From contig NC_092686.1 in assembly GCF_964275005.1 (NCBI RefSeq), positions 48,409,627-48,473,626 of the forward strand: a stretch of DNA of 64,000 bases, written 5' to 3'. The position numbers and the translations under genes are program-made. This document shows positions 35,559 to 43,964 of the stretch, piece after piece; the first letter of the stretch is position 1; each line of letters opens with the position of its first letter. The DNA is from Diadema setosum. Lineage: Eukaryota; Echinodermata; Echinoidea; Diadematoida; Diadematidae. Below the pieces are notes generated by a model. That model saw only the letters and a list, made by a program, of their open reading frames with translations, was not told where the DNA came from and searched no databases.

Positions 35559-37137
35559 ACAAAGTCCTAAACATATCACACAAATGAATACATTGCAACT
35601 GATTGACAAATTGCCCTACATCGACGTAAATAAGCACTGAATTGATCAGTGTTTTAGTAGTAGCCATGATAAAAAATCATGGGCGTACATACTCGAGCAG
35701 GATTCGAACCCACGACCTCCTGATCACCGGACAGGCGTCATCTCCACTAGACCACCGAGCTTTCGCCCGACAGCAAGTGTTGGTTCTAATCCTTATAGCA
35801 TGCAGCGGGTACTGCTTTTGTTATTCAAATTTATGAAGTAAAAACTACTTCATAAATTTGAATAACAAAAGCAGTACCCGCTGCATGCTGTAAGGATTAG
35901 AACCAACACTTGCTGTCGGGCGAAAGCTCGGTGGTCTAGTGGAGATGACGCCTGTCCGGTGATCAGGAGGTCGTGGGTTCGAATCCTGCTCGAGTATGTA
36001 CGCCCATGATTTTTTATCATGGCTACTACTAAAACACTGATCAATTCAGTGCTTATTTACGTCGATGTAGGGCAATTTGTCAATCAGTTGCAATGAAAAC
36101 ATCACGACGGAAGAACTTCATAAATTTAAATGAATACATGTATTACAGAGCTATATATTCTATATGCATTTAATCTTGTCATGGGATATTAATTCTCAAA
36201 TTATTGGACATACATCATAAACGGCTGTTAGAAAATCTGTAATACAAAATACAGAATTATTTATAGCCCAAGCCAAGTACACACTGGCAATATCGTCTGC
36301 ATGCACAATTTTGGCAGATGCAGTGCGCGTGCATTAAATGCACTTGCCACTCTTAGTAATGGCGGCGAGCTCTCCATGCGATCGCAGCGATTTAAATGAG
36401 TACGCCCTCTAGCGATATGTAAATACAGTTCTATCTATGCATTAACCATGCATGTCATACCCTCACAATTTTCCATTGATTGTGTACATAAAAAAAAATG
36501 ACAAAAAATCAATGTTTCTGTCATTGAAGTCTGAAAAATGATGTTATTCCTGGTTGAATAACTTCAGAATAGTGATTAGTTAGATATATGAGGGTTTGAG
36601 CCTCGGGCATAATTGCGTTTGAATGAAAAACTGGAAATTTCAAAATTTTGTGTACAAACTATAAATTTAGATCTAGTCTAGATCTATGGACTGGTAAAGT
36701 TGTGAGGGAATGACATGCTCACTTAAATTTTGCCATTTGCATCATATTGACTGTTCAAGAACTGTTTCCCCCCAAAATAGGGAAACTTCAAAATGTCATA
36801 ACTTCCTTATTTTTCATCCGATTTCAATCAAAATTATACCGTTGAACTCATAATATTTTACTCTTTCTTATCGGACTATTGTTTGGACTGGATTTCCCCT
36901 TTAAAATGTTTAAAAGCGATAACATGTTAATCAAGTTACAACTCACTTTGAATATCTGACCATAGGAGCACACATTTTGACAGGCTTTCCGAGCAAAGAC
37001 ATCTCTCGAAACAGATCCATGGGTGACAATGGATTACCTTCAGAATTCACCTGCAGTTCGTAATCTGTCCATTCGACAGCGTCATTCTCTGCGAGTGCGG
37101 CTGCGTCTCCTGGACCTGATTCCATCTCTGACTCCAT
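26599..37137 (-). CDS. DUS4L: tRNA-dihydrouridine(20a/20b) synthase, DUS4L
   Basis: It reduces uridine to dihydrouridine in the D loop of tRNAs, using FMN and NADPH. Nine coding exons on the minus strand join in phase with GT-AG introns: 37137-36947, 32562-32536 (27-nt microexon), 31747-31653, 31052-30977, 30161-30120, 29683-29543, 28606-28398, 27738-27653 and 26877-26599, giving 381 residues. Motifs: KMCAPMVRYSKLAFRTLV at the start of the TIM barrel, FTPMIV, RPLIVQFAASNAKDLADAAE, DLNCGCPQRWAMAEGYGA with the likely catalytic Cys141, SIKIRIH, GVSWITVHGRT (about 205-214), VPVIANGDI (FMN/phosphate loop, 236-244) and GVMAARGMMRNPAMY. The order and wording match animal DUS4L throughout. It is longer than the human protein (317), with an acidic N-terminal tail of about 45 residues and a C-terminal extension ending DDCSQDR. 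The upstream ATG of exon 1 follows in-frame MES-EMES, so the start could be Met1 or Met5. Introns 1, 6 and 8 carry mobile elements. Confidence 0.95.
27006..27169. mobile_element. 164-bp hAT-like MITE with readable target duplication
   Basis: Tips are CAATGCTGCACACTGG on the left and GTGCAGCCCTG on the right (reverse CAGGGCTGCAC). The flanks repeat GGTAATG at 26999-27005 and 27170-27176, a 7-8 bp duplication as expected of hAT. Internal words GGACCAGTAA and CTACTGGTC are repeated. It lies in DUS4L intron 8. A second copy is at 8004-8178. Confidence 0.75.
27905..28262 (+). mobile_element. tRNA-derived SINE, copy 1
   Basis: The tRNA-like head holds CGGTAGAGCATCTGCC (A-box region, 5' part missing) and CTGGGTTCGATACCCGAG (B box). 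The body runs through TAGGACATAAAATGGAGGGA, GAGAGAGTCACAACTCA, AGCAGGGTGTTTAACCCGGT, CATGGAAGACCAGCTAA and GAATATGGGCTATCCAGCCA, ending in an AACAAACC-type tail. The same order recurs reversed at 62928-63285. Inserted in DUS4L intron 7. Confidence 0.85.
29012..29285. mobile_element. Foldback MITE in DUS4L intron 6
   Basis: The left arm holds GCATCACGGATGCTGCTTAA, CACAAATCAATGACAAGTAG and CACGTAATTCACCAGAAC. The right arm, reversed, holds CATCATGGATGTTGCTTGAC, CACAGATCAATTGACTAGTAG and CATAATTCGCCAGAAC. Arms are about 90 bp with small gaps. A smaller internal duplication (CACGTAATTCACCAGAAGAA) repeats the arm word. Target duplication not resolved. Confidence 0.6.
34912..35029. repeat. T, ATT and G low-complexity tracts
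   Basis: A T run (34911-34929), an (ATT)n run (about 34950-34982), another T run and a G run (35001-35016) follow one another. They lie in the middle of the foldback element 34033-36900. Confidence 0.8.
35254..35572. repeat. Compound (CA)n repeats
   Basis: Several CA runs (35254-35272, 35350-35364, 35388-35405, 35500-35524, 35535-35561) are separated by imperfect 'CACATCCATAACAAACACAA' repeats. Long open frames on the minus strand here (Val-Cys repeats) are by-products. Confidence 0.85.
35594..36127. mobile_element. Palindromic tRNA-derived element, copy 1
   Basis: Two 247-bp arms (35594-35840 and 35846-36092) are reverse complements of each other with one difference that I can see (CTTATAGC against GCTGTAAG) and a 5-bp spacer AAAAC. 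Each arm contains a tRNA-like head, read on the plus strand in the right arm: GCTCGGTGGTCTAGTGGAGA (A box, about 35925) and GTGGGTTCGAATCCTGC (B box, about 35974). The right arm alone continues 35 bp to CGGAAGAACTTCATAAATTT. The same CTTCATAAATTTGAA word also starts both arms at the centre. AAATGAATACAT flanks the whole at 35582-35593 and 36128-36139, so the palindrome inserted as one unit. Copy 2 lies at 42331-42681. Confidence 0.85.
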
Positions 37138-37750
37138 TGACTAACATGTAAAAGAACACATGGGACTAAGTAAGACTAAGAGAGGGCTAAAATGGAATGG
37201 AATTAAGACTTTCCACTAAGGCTCTGACTTCACAGCGAATAACTCGTGTCTCTGTATTTTGGAGAAGGACCCGATGCGTTATGAAATGAAATATGCTAAT
37301 GAGCCTGTCGTCCACTTGATTATGTCGTAAAATGATGTGGCACTGATGGGCGTAGCGCACGCCGCCATAGTATAGAGCTAGCACGCCACGAGAGACACGA
37401 GGAGCTGAGGTGGAGGCCGAGGAGACGCATAATGTACGTAGACATAATCTACTAGTAAATGTACGTGGTCAACCATAGGTGCGAGTTATACAAACACAAT
37501 GTACGTCGGCCGAAACGCCTACGTAAGGTGTGGTAGTCTTTTTACAAAGGCCCAAATAGCATGGTGAATTGATGATAATGATGATGATGATGAAGTGATG
37601 ATGATGGTGGTGATGAAGTTCTAAGATGAAGAAGAAGAAAGAAGAACAAGAACAAGAAAAAGTACCGGTATAGTCTCACCTTCATGTAGACACACACTGC
37701 ACAGTTAAGGCTGTAAGATCTTTTACCAAAGGCAAAGAGTCAGTAATTTT
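36932..37750. other. DUS4L first exon and upstream intergenic region
   Basis: Upstream of the DUS4L start (37137) the minus-strand promoter should lie within about 37140-37500. I see no TATA box at a convincing place. At 37568-37660 there is a GAT/GAA-rich low-complexity tract. Confidence 0.35.
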
Positions 37751-38255
37751 ATAATGCATTACTAATTTGTCAGATTTTTGGCATAAGTGTAATTCTAGAG
37801 TACTATATAATTTCCAGTCAAAATGTGGAAGAAATGTCTGAATCTAAAAATTGTAGCGTGGAGTAGCAACAACGGGCATGCAATGTCATCTTATGGAATA
37901 TGGTCTGTAAATACAGACTACAGAACGTTGTCGAGTTCGCGCGGATGTGAACGGCGCGAAAAATTGATTGTGTTGTTGAACCGTACACCAAGACATCTAT
38001 CTATTCCCATGTGCGGGTGGTTCGTTTATCGTTTACTTATCGACTTGTATTTTGAATGTATTATTCCATAATAACTGCCAGAGGGGTTTTAAACAATAAT
38101 ATTAGAATTTTGAAATGTTCAGATGATTTCTAAAATGATAACACTGTACTTTTTACAGATACTTGCGCACAAAGCAGACGACAGATATCCGATAGGCAAT
38201 GCACAAAAAAAAAAAAAAAAATTATAGCAGAAAAGTACTATATCATACTATGTAT

Positions 38256-38328
38256 GCCCGGTTAGCTCAGTCGGTAGAGCATGGGACTCTTAATCCCAGG
38301 GTCGTGGGTTCGAGCCCCACATTGGGCG
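38256..38328 (+). tRNA. tRNA-Lys (anticodon CUU)
   Basis: A 73-nt sequence folds as a standard eukaryotic tRNA: acceptor GCCCGGT with ATTGGGC, D arm with A box TAGCTCAGTCGGTAGAGC, anticodon stem GGGAC-TCTTAAT-CCCAG loop with CTT, and B box GGTTCGAGCC. It is near-identical to animal tRNA-Lys(CUU). The last acceptor pair is T:A, where many animal copies have C:G, so the stem is kept. No intron. A TTTTTT terminator follows at about 38332. It looks functional and stands alone. Confidence 0.97.
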
Positions 38329-38331
38329 AAA

Positions 38332-38338
38332 TCTTTTT
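38332..38338 (+). terminator. RNA polymerase III T-run terminator
   Basis: A run of T immediately follows the 3' end of the tRNA-Lys gene, the usual pol III stop. Confidence 0.75.
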
Positions 38339-38339
38339 T

Positions 38340-38950
38340 GTTTTTGTTTATATTATATTAATCCAACATCTGTGATGGTGATTTGAAGATGATGTATCAT
38401 AATTAACAATCTTCACTATATTTTCATGATATCGTACATGTATTTCCAAAAGAGCGACTAGTGCCTCTTTTGGTTGATTAGCATGCATATTGCATTATGC
38501 TTTTATACGGAAGATGTAATAATGAAGTACATGTATATAGAATGTATATTATAATGTTTGTGTATACATACTCTTTTTAGGAAATCGACTTGGCGAGATA
38601 ATGTTGTCATGTCAACACACACTAAAATTTTGGAAGTCAACTTTGCGAGATACTCTATGACCATTTCGACTTATCAAACATAATGATTATGGTATACGTA
38701 GACCTAAGTCGACATGGTAAGTTTCATATCTTGACGTGTCGACATGACAGGAATCAGTCGACTCGCTGATGAAGTAGGCCTACTAGCTCGCCATGTCCAT
38801 CGTCAAGTCGAAGGGCAGTTAGAAAACTTGCCTTATGGAAATATATCGGTCTCCTTCATGTTGTCAACAGTGATTTGTTTTTCAAGTCAAATTCAATAGG
38901 CCTAGGTATACTGATAACTCAAACCATACACACAATGGTAGAAGCTCTAT
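38340..38950. other. Non-coding, nothing recognised
   Basis: No gene. Repeated words such as 'AAGTCGAC' / 'GTCGACATG' between 38580 and 38820 suggest a worn foldback repeat, but ends could not be set. Confidence 0.3.
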
Positions 38951-38956
38951 ATAAGA

Positions 38957-39058
38957 GTTTAATTAATTTAATTTAATTTAATTTAATTTAATTTAATTCC
39001 ATTTAATTTGATTTAATTTAATTTAATCTGAGTTGAGCTGAGTTGAGTTGAGTTTATT
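38957..39058. repeat. (TTTAA)n then (GAGTT)n pentanucleotide repeats
   Basis: About 15 units of TTTAA with a few substitutions run to about 39028 and pass into GAGTTGAGCTGAGTTGAGTT. Pentamer slippage is the simplest cause. Confidence 0.9.
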
Positions 39059-39181
39059 AACAACATACATGTGAATATGATAACATGAAATTACATAGGA
39101 TAAGATACAATAACATGAAAATCTTTTATGAGAATACAATGATTACAAGGTACTTACAGCTATGCATGCATATATTTTACA

Positions 39182-40468
39182 CAGTGGCGTATCTAGGGAA
39201 AACGGCGCCCGGGGCAAGCACGAAAATTGCGCCCCTAATTTCTGATAAAGTGTTCAACCCCAACCCCACCCCGGTATATAGGGACTTTAAACAAAGTCCA
39301 CATGATGCTTTTTCAAGCATTTAAAAGGGATCTTTTGAGGGTGATTTAAATGTAATGAATTGTGGTAGATTTTGGCGAGCGAGCGCAACGAGCGAGCCGA
39401 AAATTTTTGTATTTCAGCTTACAAAACATGGAATTCTTGTCATTTTTTGCTTACCAAATCTTACAATTCTAATCAAGATATAGTGACAGCCTTATAGATA
39501 TCGATTTATACCCCAAAACCGGGAATTTAAAAAATACTCTAAACTAGTGCGCGCGAGTGAGCTGAAATTTGTAAATGTCCTCGTCATCATCACGTATTGT
39601 TCTTATCTTTTCTTATATAAATTTTGGCGAGCGAGCGCAGCGAGCGAGCCGAAAATTTTTGTATTTCAGCTTACAAAACATGGAATTCTTGTCATGTTTT
39701 GCTTATTTAATCTCACAATTATAGTGACGACCTTATAGATAACGATTTATACCAACAAACTGAGGATTTGAAAAAATACTCTAAATTAGTACGAGCGAGT
39801 GAGCCGAAATTTGTATATTTCCGCGTCATCATTGCATTTTGTTCTTATCTTGTTTGATTTGTTGTTGTTTTTTTGCGCCCCCCCCCCCCCGTATGTTCGA
39901 AACCGTTGACGCCCTCTTTTGATCCAATTGGCGATCGCTTCAGAACGAATGAAATTGCAGCCGCTGCTCCGTGAAACATTTTGCCTGCTTATATAAAATG
40001 ACATGTGTGAACACAATAGACACTGTCATTTTGTCATCATCACGTTTTGTTCTTACCTTCTTTTTTATATAAATTTTGGCGAGCGAGCGCAGCGAGCGAG
40101 CCGAAAATTGTTGTATTTCAGCTCATAGAACATGGAATTTTTGTGTGAACACAATAAACATTGTCATTTTGTCCGCGTCATCATCATGTTTTGTTTTTAT
40201 CTTGTTTGATTTGGTTTTCTGCCCCCCCCCCCCACCATTCTCCCTCCCCCTTCCGGGCGAGTTTTTTTTTTTTCTTCTTCTTCTTTTTCTTCTTCTTTTC
40301 TTTTTTTTTTTTCTTCTTCTTCTTCGTTTTTTTTCGTTTTTTTTTCTTCTTCTTCGTTTTTTTTCTTTTTTTTTCTTCTTCTTCGTTTTTTTTTTGTTTT
40401 TTTGCGCCCCCAAGGAGTGGCGCCCAGGGCACGTGCCCCCCTTGCCCCCCCCCCTAGATACGCCACTG
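39182..40468. mobile_element. hAT-like non-autonomous element, complete
   Basis: Perfect 16-17 bp ends, CAGTGGCGTATCTAGGG on the left and CCCTAGATACGCCACTG on the right, are flanked by the exact 8-bp duplication ATTTTACA (39174-39181 and 40469-40476). Next to the tips lie GGCGCCCGGGGCA and, reversed, GGGCACGTGCCC words. The 1287-bp interior is non-coding and contains three copies of GGCGAGCGAGCGCAGCGAGC followed by CGAAAATTTTTGTATTTCAG (about 39374, 39627, 40078), a C run (39881) and a T/C tract (40262-40402). Tips plus 8-bp duplication make hAT secure at superfamily level. Confidence 0.9.
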
Positions 40469-40479
40469 ATTTTACATAC

Positions 40480-42318
40480 TTATATCTATCTTACATAAGA
40501 ATACATGTGGTATGATTTAGTTTCATTGTGATATATTTATCACTGAAAAGGCAAAAAGAATGAATAAGTATGTAATATAGACATATATGCATAGACAAAG
40601 ATTCTGAACAAAAAACAGAACAGAAAACAGAAGATAATGTCGTTGAAGGGGAACCAAAATTTAGCACAAGTGCTAGTCGAGAATGGTTCTCCAATTATAG
40701 CTACATTTAAGATGCTTATTGCAAGGTCTACCCTTCTAAAGTAACCATATACTATAAAAGTACATTAAACTAAATATTTGAATATTCTTTTCATTATCCT
40801 AAACTTTATCTAACAAGTGATCTTTTTTTTAGATTTCGTCGAAATGAAGATCTTGTTCTTTCCTCTTGAATATTTTGGGGCAAACTATTCCAGAACTTTG
40901 ACCCGACAAAAGATATAGAAAAATAAATGTACCATGCGTCGTTTTACATTTCGGGAGTCTAAGCATGGAATGATCTTTGCCTCCAGTCCTGTATGCATGA
41001 TTCATTGGCTCATAATATTGTGGGTAGAATGTGGTAAATGTCCCGTGTGTAGATCATTATACAAAGGTTGACACTGCAAGCTTATGCAGGTCAAAAACTC
41101 CTCCTAGACTGGTGAATTATGGGCTAGAACTTGTAAATGAAAATGTAGGCCTAATTGCTCTCACGGCCATTTTTTATGCTAAAAATATACAATTTAAGTG
41201 GCTTCTAATTTGGAATTGGGTACTTCCCCAGACTTCAATTCCATAAAGTAGGCCCTATATGTGATTGTAACTTGCATGGAATTTCCCAGTTTGTATAAAA
41301 GCGAGAAATATTTTCAAACAGTGTTTGTTACTGCTGCAGGCACAACAAAATAAAAAAAATGATAATTATGCCTAACATTGCATGTAGCTATAGGACATAC
41401 TCTTCCCGTTAGCCCTACCCCCCCCCCCCCCGATTTAGAAACTATGTTCAACCCCTTCGATTAGGCTATCCCATACGACATTAGAACAGTCCCAACTATT
41501 GATAGATATAGGTCTACTTCACTGTTTATAATCGGATTATTTTGAAAACTTGTTAAAGATTTTGTATGCATATAGTATATGGGTCATTCAATTTGAGACA
41601 TGCACGCAGAGAAAGCAGTGGACTCCGATTTTTAATTAAGTTATTGAAACTGCCTCTGTCTTACACTCGAGACTCAGTGGACAGTTCCAGCACATTTCTT
41701 TTCATATTTCACTTCACATTGAAATGATACATAGGACCCCATGGTAAACAAAACAAGAAAAAAAGACAAACAGGCAAGATACAAAATAATAAATGATAAA
41801 GCAGGCCTATGTTATTGTATACGATATCTATGTATACAATAATATATCATTATATAAAAGACTATTTTCATAAGATGTAAAAGACATTATATACCATCAA
41901 TTCCGCAGCGAAATCAAAGCTTGTAACCGTGGGTTCCATGAACATGAATTATAGGCCTACGTCTCGCAATGGAGATAGCCAGATACTGATAACATATGAT
42001 AATGAAAGCTAAAAAACAAGGTATAGAGGTCCAACTAAGGCAAGGGCAAAATAAGTAAAAGAAATGAGAAAGAAAAAAGAAGAAGAATAGGGGAAAGGGG
42101 ATAATTAAAAAAACAACAACAAACAAACAAACAAACAAACAAAAAACAAAAAACAAAAAACTGGCAAAAAAAAACCCCGACATACATCATGGAACATAAT
42201 AAGGCCTTTACATACGATTATAATCTACCATCAAGTTCATAACGAATTCAAAGTACATGTATGAAAATAAAATAAGTGTAGGCCTATAGGAGCATAACGC
42301 TTAAACCAGGTGTTAAGC
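40480..42318. other. Non-coding, nothing recognised
   Basis: No exon or RNA gene was found. A C run lies at 41420-41432. The stretch 42000-42180 is A-rich, with an imperfect (CAAA)n run. Open frames over these tracts are low-complexity. Confidence 0.35.
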
Positions 42319-42330
42319 AAGTGCACACTT

Positions 42331-42681
42331 TTTCAAATTTATGAAGTTCTTCCGTCGAGATGTTTTCATTGCAACTGATTGACAAATTGCCCTACATCGA
42401 CGTAAATAAGCACTGAATTGATCAGTGTTTTAGTAGTAGCCATGATAAAAAAATCATGGGCGTACATACTCGAGCAGGATTCGAACCCACGACCTCCTGA
42501 TCAGGAGGTCGTGGGTTCGAATCCTGCTCGAGTATGTACGCCCATGGGATCAGGAGGTCGTGGGTTCGAATCCTGCTCGAGTATGTACGCCCATGATTTT
42601 TTATCATGGCTACTACTAAAACACTGATCAATTCAGTGCTTATTTACGTCGATGTAGGGCAATTTGTCAATCAGTTGCAAT
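42331..42681. mobile_element. Palindromic tRNA-derived element, copy 2
   Basis: This is the same family as 35594-36127 in the opposite orientation. It is flanked by AAGTGCACACTT at 42319-42330 and 42682-42693. The longer end is on the left (TTTCAAATTTATGAAGTTCT, then CCGTCG), and the other arm stops at CAATCAGTTGCAAT, the same asymmetry as copy 1. Both arms meet directly at CCTCCTGATCAGGAGG (about 42491-42506), so the A-box parts of both heads are missing. A 53-bp stretch holding the B box is repeated in tandem (about 42498-42550 and 42551-42600). Confidence 0.85.
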
Positions 42682-42699
42682 AAGTGCACACTTCTCTAA

Positions 42700-43650
42700 A
42701 ATTAATACTGATCCTTCATGCATTAAGAGAGGATAAAGGTTAGGGCATAAAAGTGTTCACGTCTGGAAAATTATAATCATTGGATATAGCACTGATTTGA
42801 GGTTGTTGTTGTTGTTTTTTTGTGTATGAAAATGAACAGAGAAAAGGAACATTGATTAAATCTCCCTTGATCCTTAAAGACCATTCCAGAATTTGGATCC
42901 GGTGAAAATAAAGAACTGTTTGCTGAGCTAAGGGTGTGCGAGTACTTGTGGATTTTGATAAAAAATATCGATAACGAATCTCCTGTACATTCTGCAAATG
43001 TGAAGACGAACTGGAGGAAAGACAGGAAAATCATTTAGGGCTCACATATTAGATAAAAGAGGTCACTGCATCATTTTCCAAACAGTGCGAAAATACACCA
43101 GGGCCTTGTTGTATGAAAAGTTATAATTCATTATAACGGTTGATCTTTACCATAAGTCCATGGCAGCCTGTGTAGTTATGAAATTTATAATTGATTACCG
43201 TATATCTTTTGAGAAAACGGGGCCCATAGGGCTGGACTGCACTTACTCGGAAAAAAGGGAAGAACGAAGTATAGGCCCCTATAATACAACAAATTGCAAT
43301 AATGATCAAGGTCTATTATTTTTCTATCGTAAGAATATTTCAATTTATATATAGTTCGCTTGATAAGTAATCTACATACATGACTTTTGTACAGGTAGAA
43401 ATTTCGTGTGAAAACAACTATTAGTACATGTATTTCTACACTCTCGAGAAGCCTACATTAAAGTTACTGAACATGTAAAAAAAAAAGCTGTGGACAATAT
43501 CTTTGGGCCCTTCCTGATACGGTGGCTGCGCTCCACTTTGCTCTACTACTAGCATAGCAACACACCTGTTCGCGAACATACTGGAGTAGAAGGCTCTGTT
43601 CGAGAAGAGGGTTATAGCGCCCTCAATGACACTGCATTGTACTTACGCGG
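42700..43650. other. Upstream intergenic region of CFAP276
   Basis: No gene is seen. The 43500-43650 part is less AT-rich and adjoins the promoter side of CFAP276. Confidence 0.3.
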
Positions 43651-43657
43651 CCATTCC

Positions 43658-43671
43658 GTAGTCAAGGCAAC
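43658..43671 (+). promoter_or_regulatory. Candidate RFX X-box
   Basis: GTAGTCAAGGCAAC matches 11 of 14 positions of the palindromic RFX site GTTGCCATGGCAAC, with the right half-site GGCAAC perfect. It lies 294 bp upstream of the CFAP276 start codon. RFX factors drive many ciliary genes, so the placement is sensible, but a match of this quality can occur by chance. Confidence 0.35.
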
Positions 43672-43964
43672 TGACAACGCAATGGGTGTTTGGGTACACT
43701 CGTACGTCACCCTTTCACATGTGTTTTGGTTGCTCGACCGGTGATTGCCACACAAAAACTAGACAACACAAACAGTGGACCATTGAAGTGAATGGAAGTG
43801 TGATATACGGCCGGGGGTACGTAGACACGTACGTTAATGTAGCAAGAGGACTTGGATCGACAGGTAGCACCGAGAGCTGGCACCGAAAGAGCAACGGCTT
43901 CTGCCTTTCACTTCAGACATTTAATTATACGAATCAGAGTAGAACCTAGGTACCATCAATAATT

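Larger units (their letters stand above)
34033..36900. mobile_element. 2.9-kb TTAA-flanked foldback element with >500-bp arms
   Basis: TTAA lies at 34029-34032 and 36901-36904. Tips are AGAGGAAATCCAGTCC (left) and, reversed, AGGGGAAATCCAGTCC (right). Matching inverted blocks continue inward: CTTATGAGTTCAAC and GGATGAAAAATAAGGAAGTT against GTTGAACTCATAA and AACTTCCTTATTTTTCATCC, then CATTACTAAGAGTGGCAAGT against ACTTGCCACTCTTAGTAATG (about 34548 and 36345). The left arm is interrupted at about 34110-34310 by a 'CCCTAACCTTAACC'-type segment. The middle holds simple repeats and the palindromic SINE-like element at 35594-36127. It fits a Kolobok/piggyBac-type long-inverted-repeat element without coding sequence. 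It lies in DUS4L intron 1, its right edge 46 bp from exon 1. Confidence 0.7.

Noticed and set aside
35642-35836. Repeated 64-69-codon frames (35642-35836, 35850-36044, 42418-42631)
   Set aside because: Identical because they translate the arms of the palindromic tRNA-derived element; the RIRTHDLLI-type sequence is the B-box region read as protein.
35925-35996. Functional tRNA gene in the palindromic element
   Set aside because: A and B boxes are present, but the anticodon region does not give a standard 7-nt loop and the acceptor ends do not pair as in a real tRNA. tRNA-derived, not a tRNA gene.
40076-40498. 140-codon Phe/Leu-rich frame and the overlapping Lys/Arg-rich frames
   Set aside because: Products of a T/C tract inside the hAT-like element; low-complexity with no domain.
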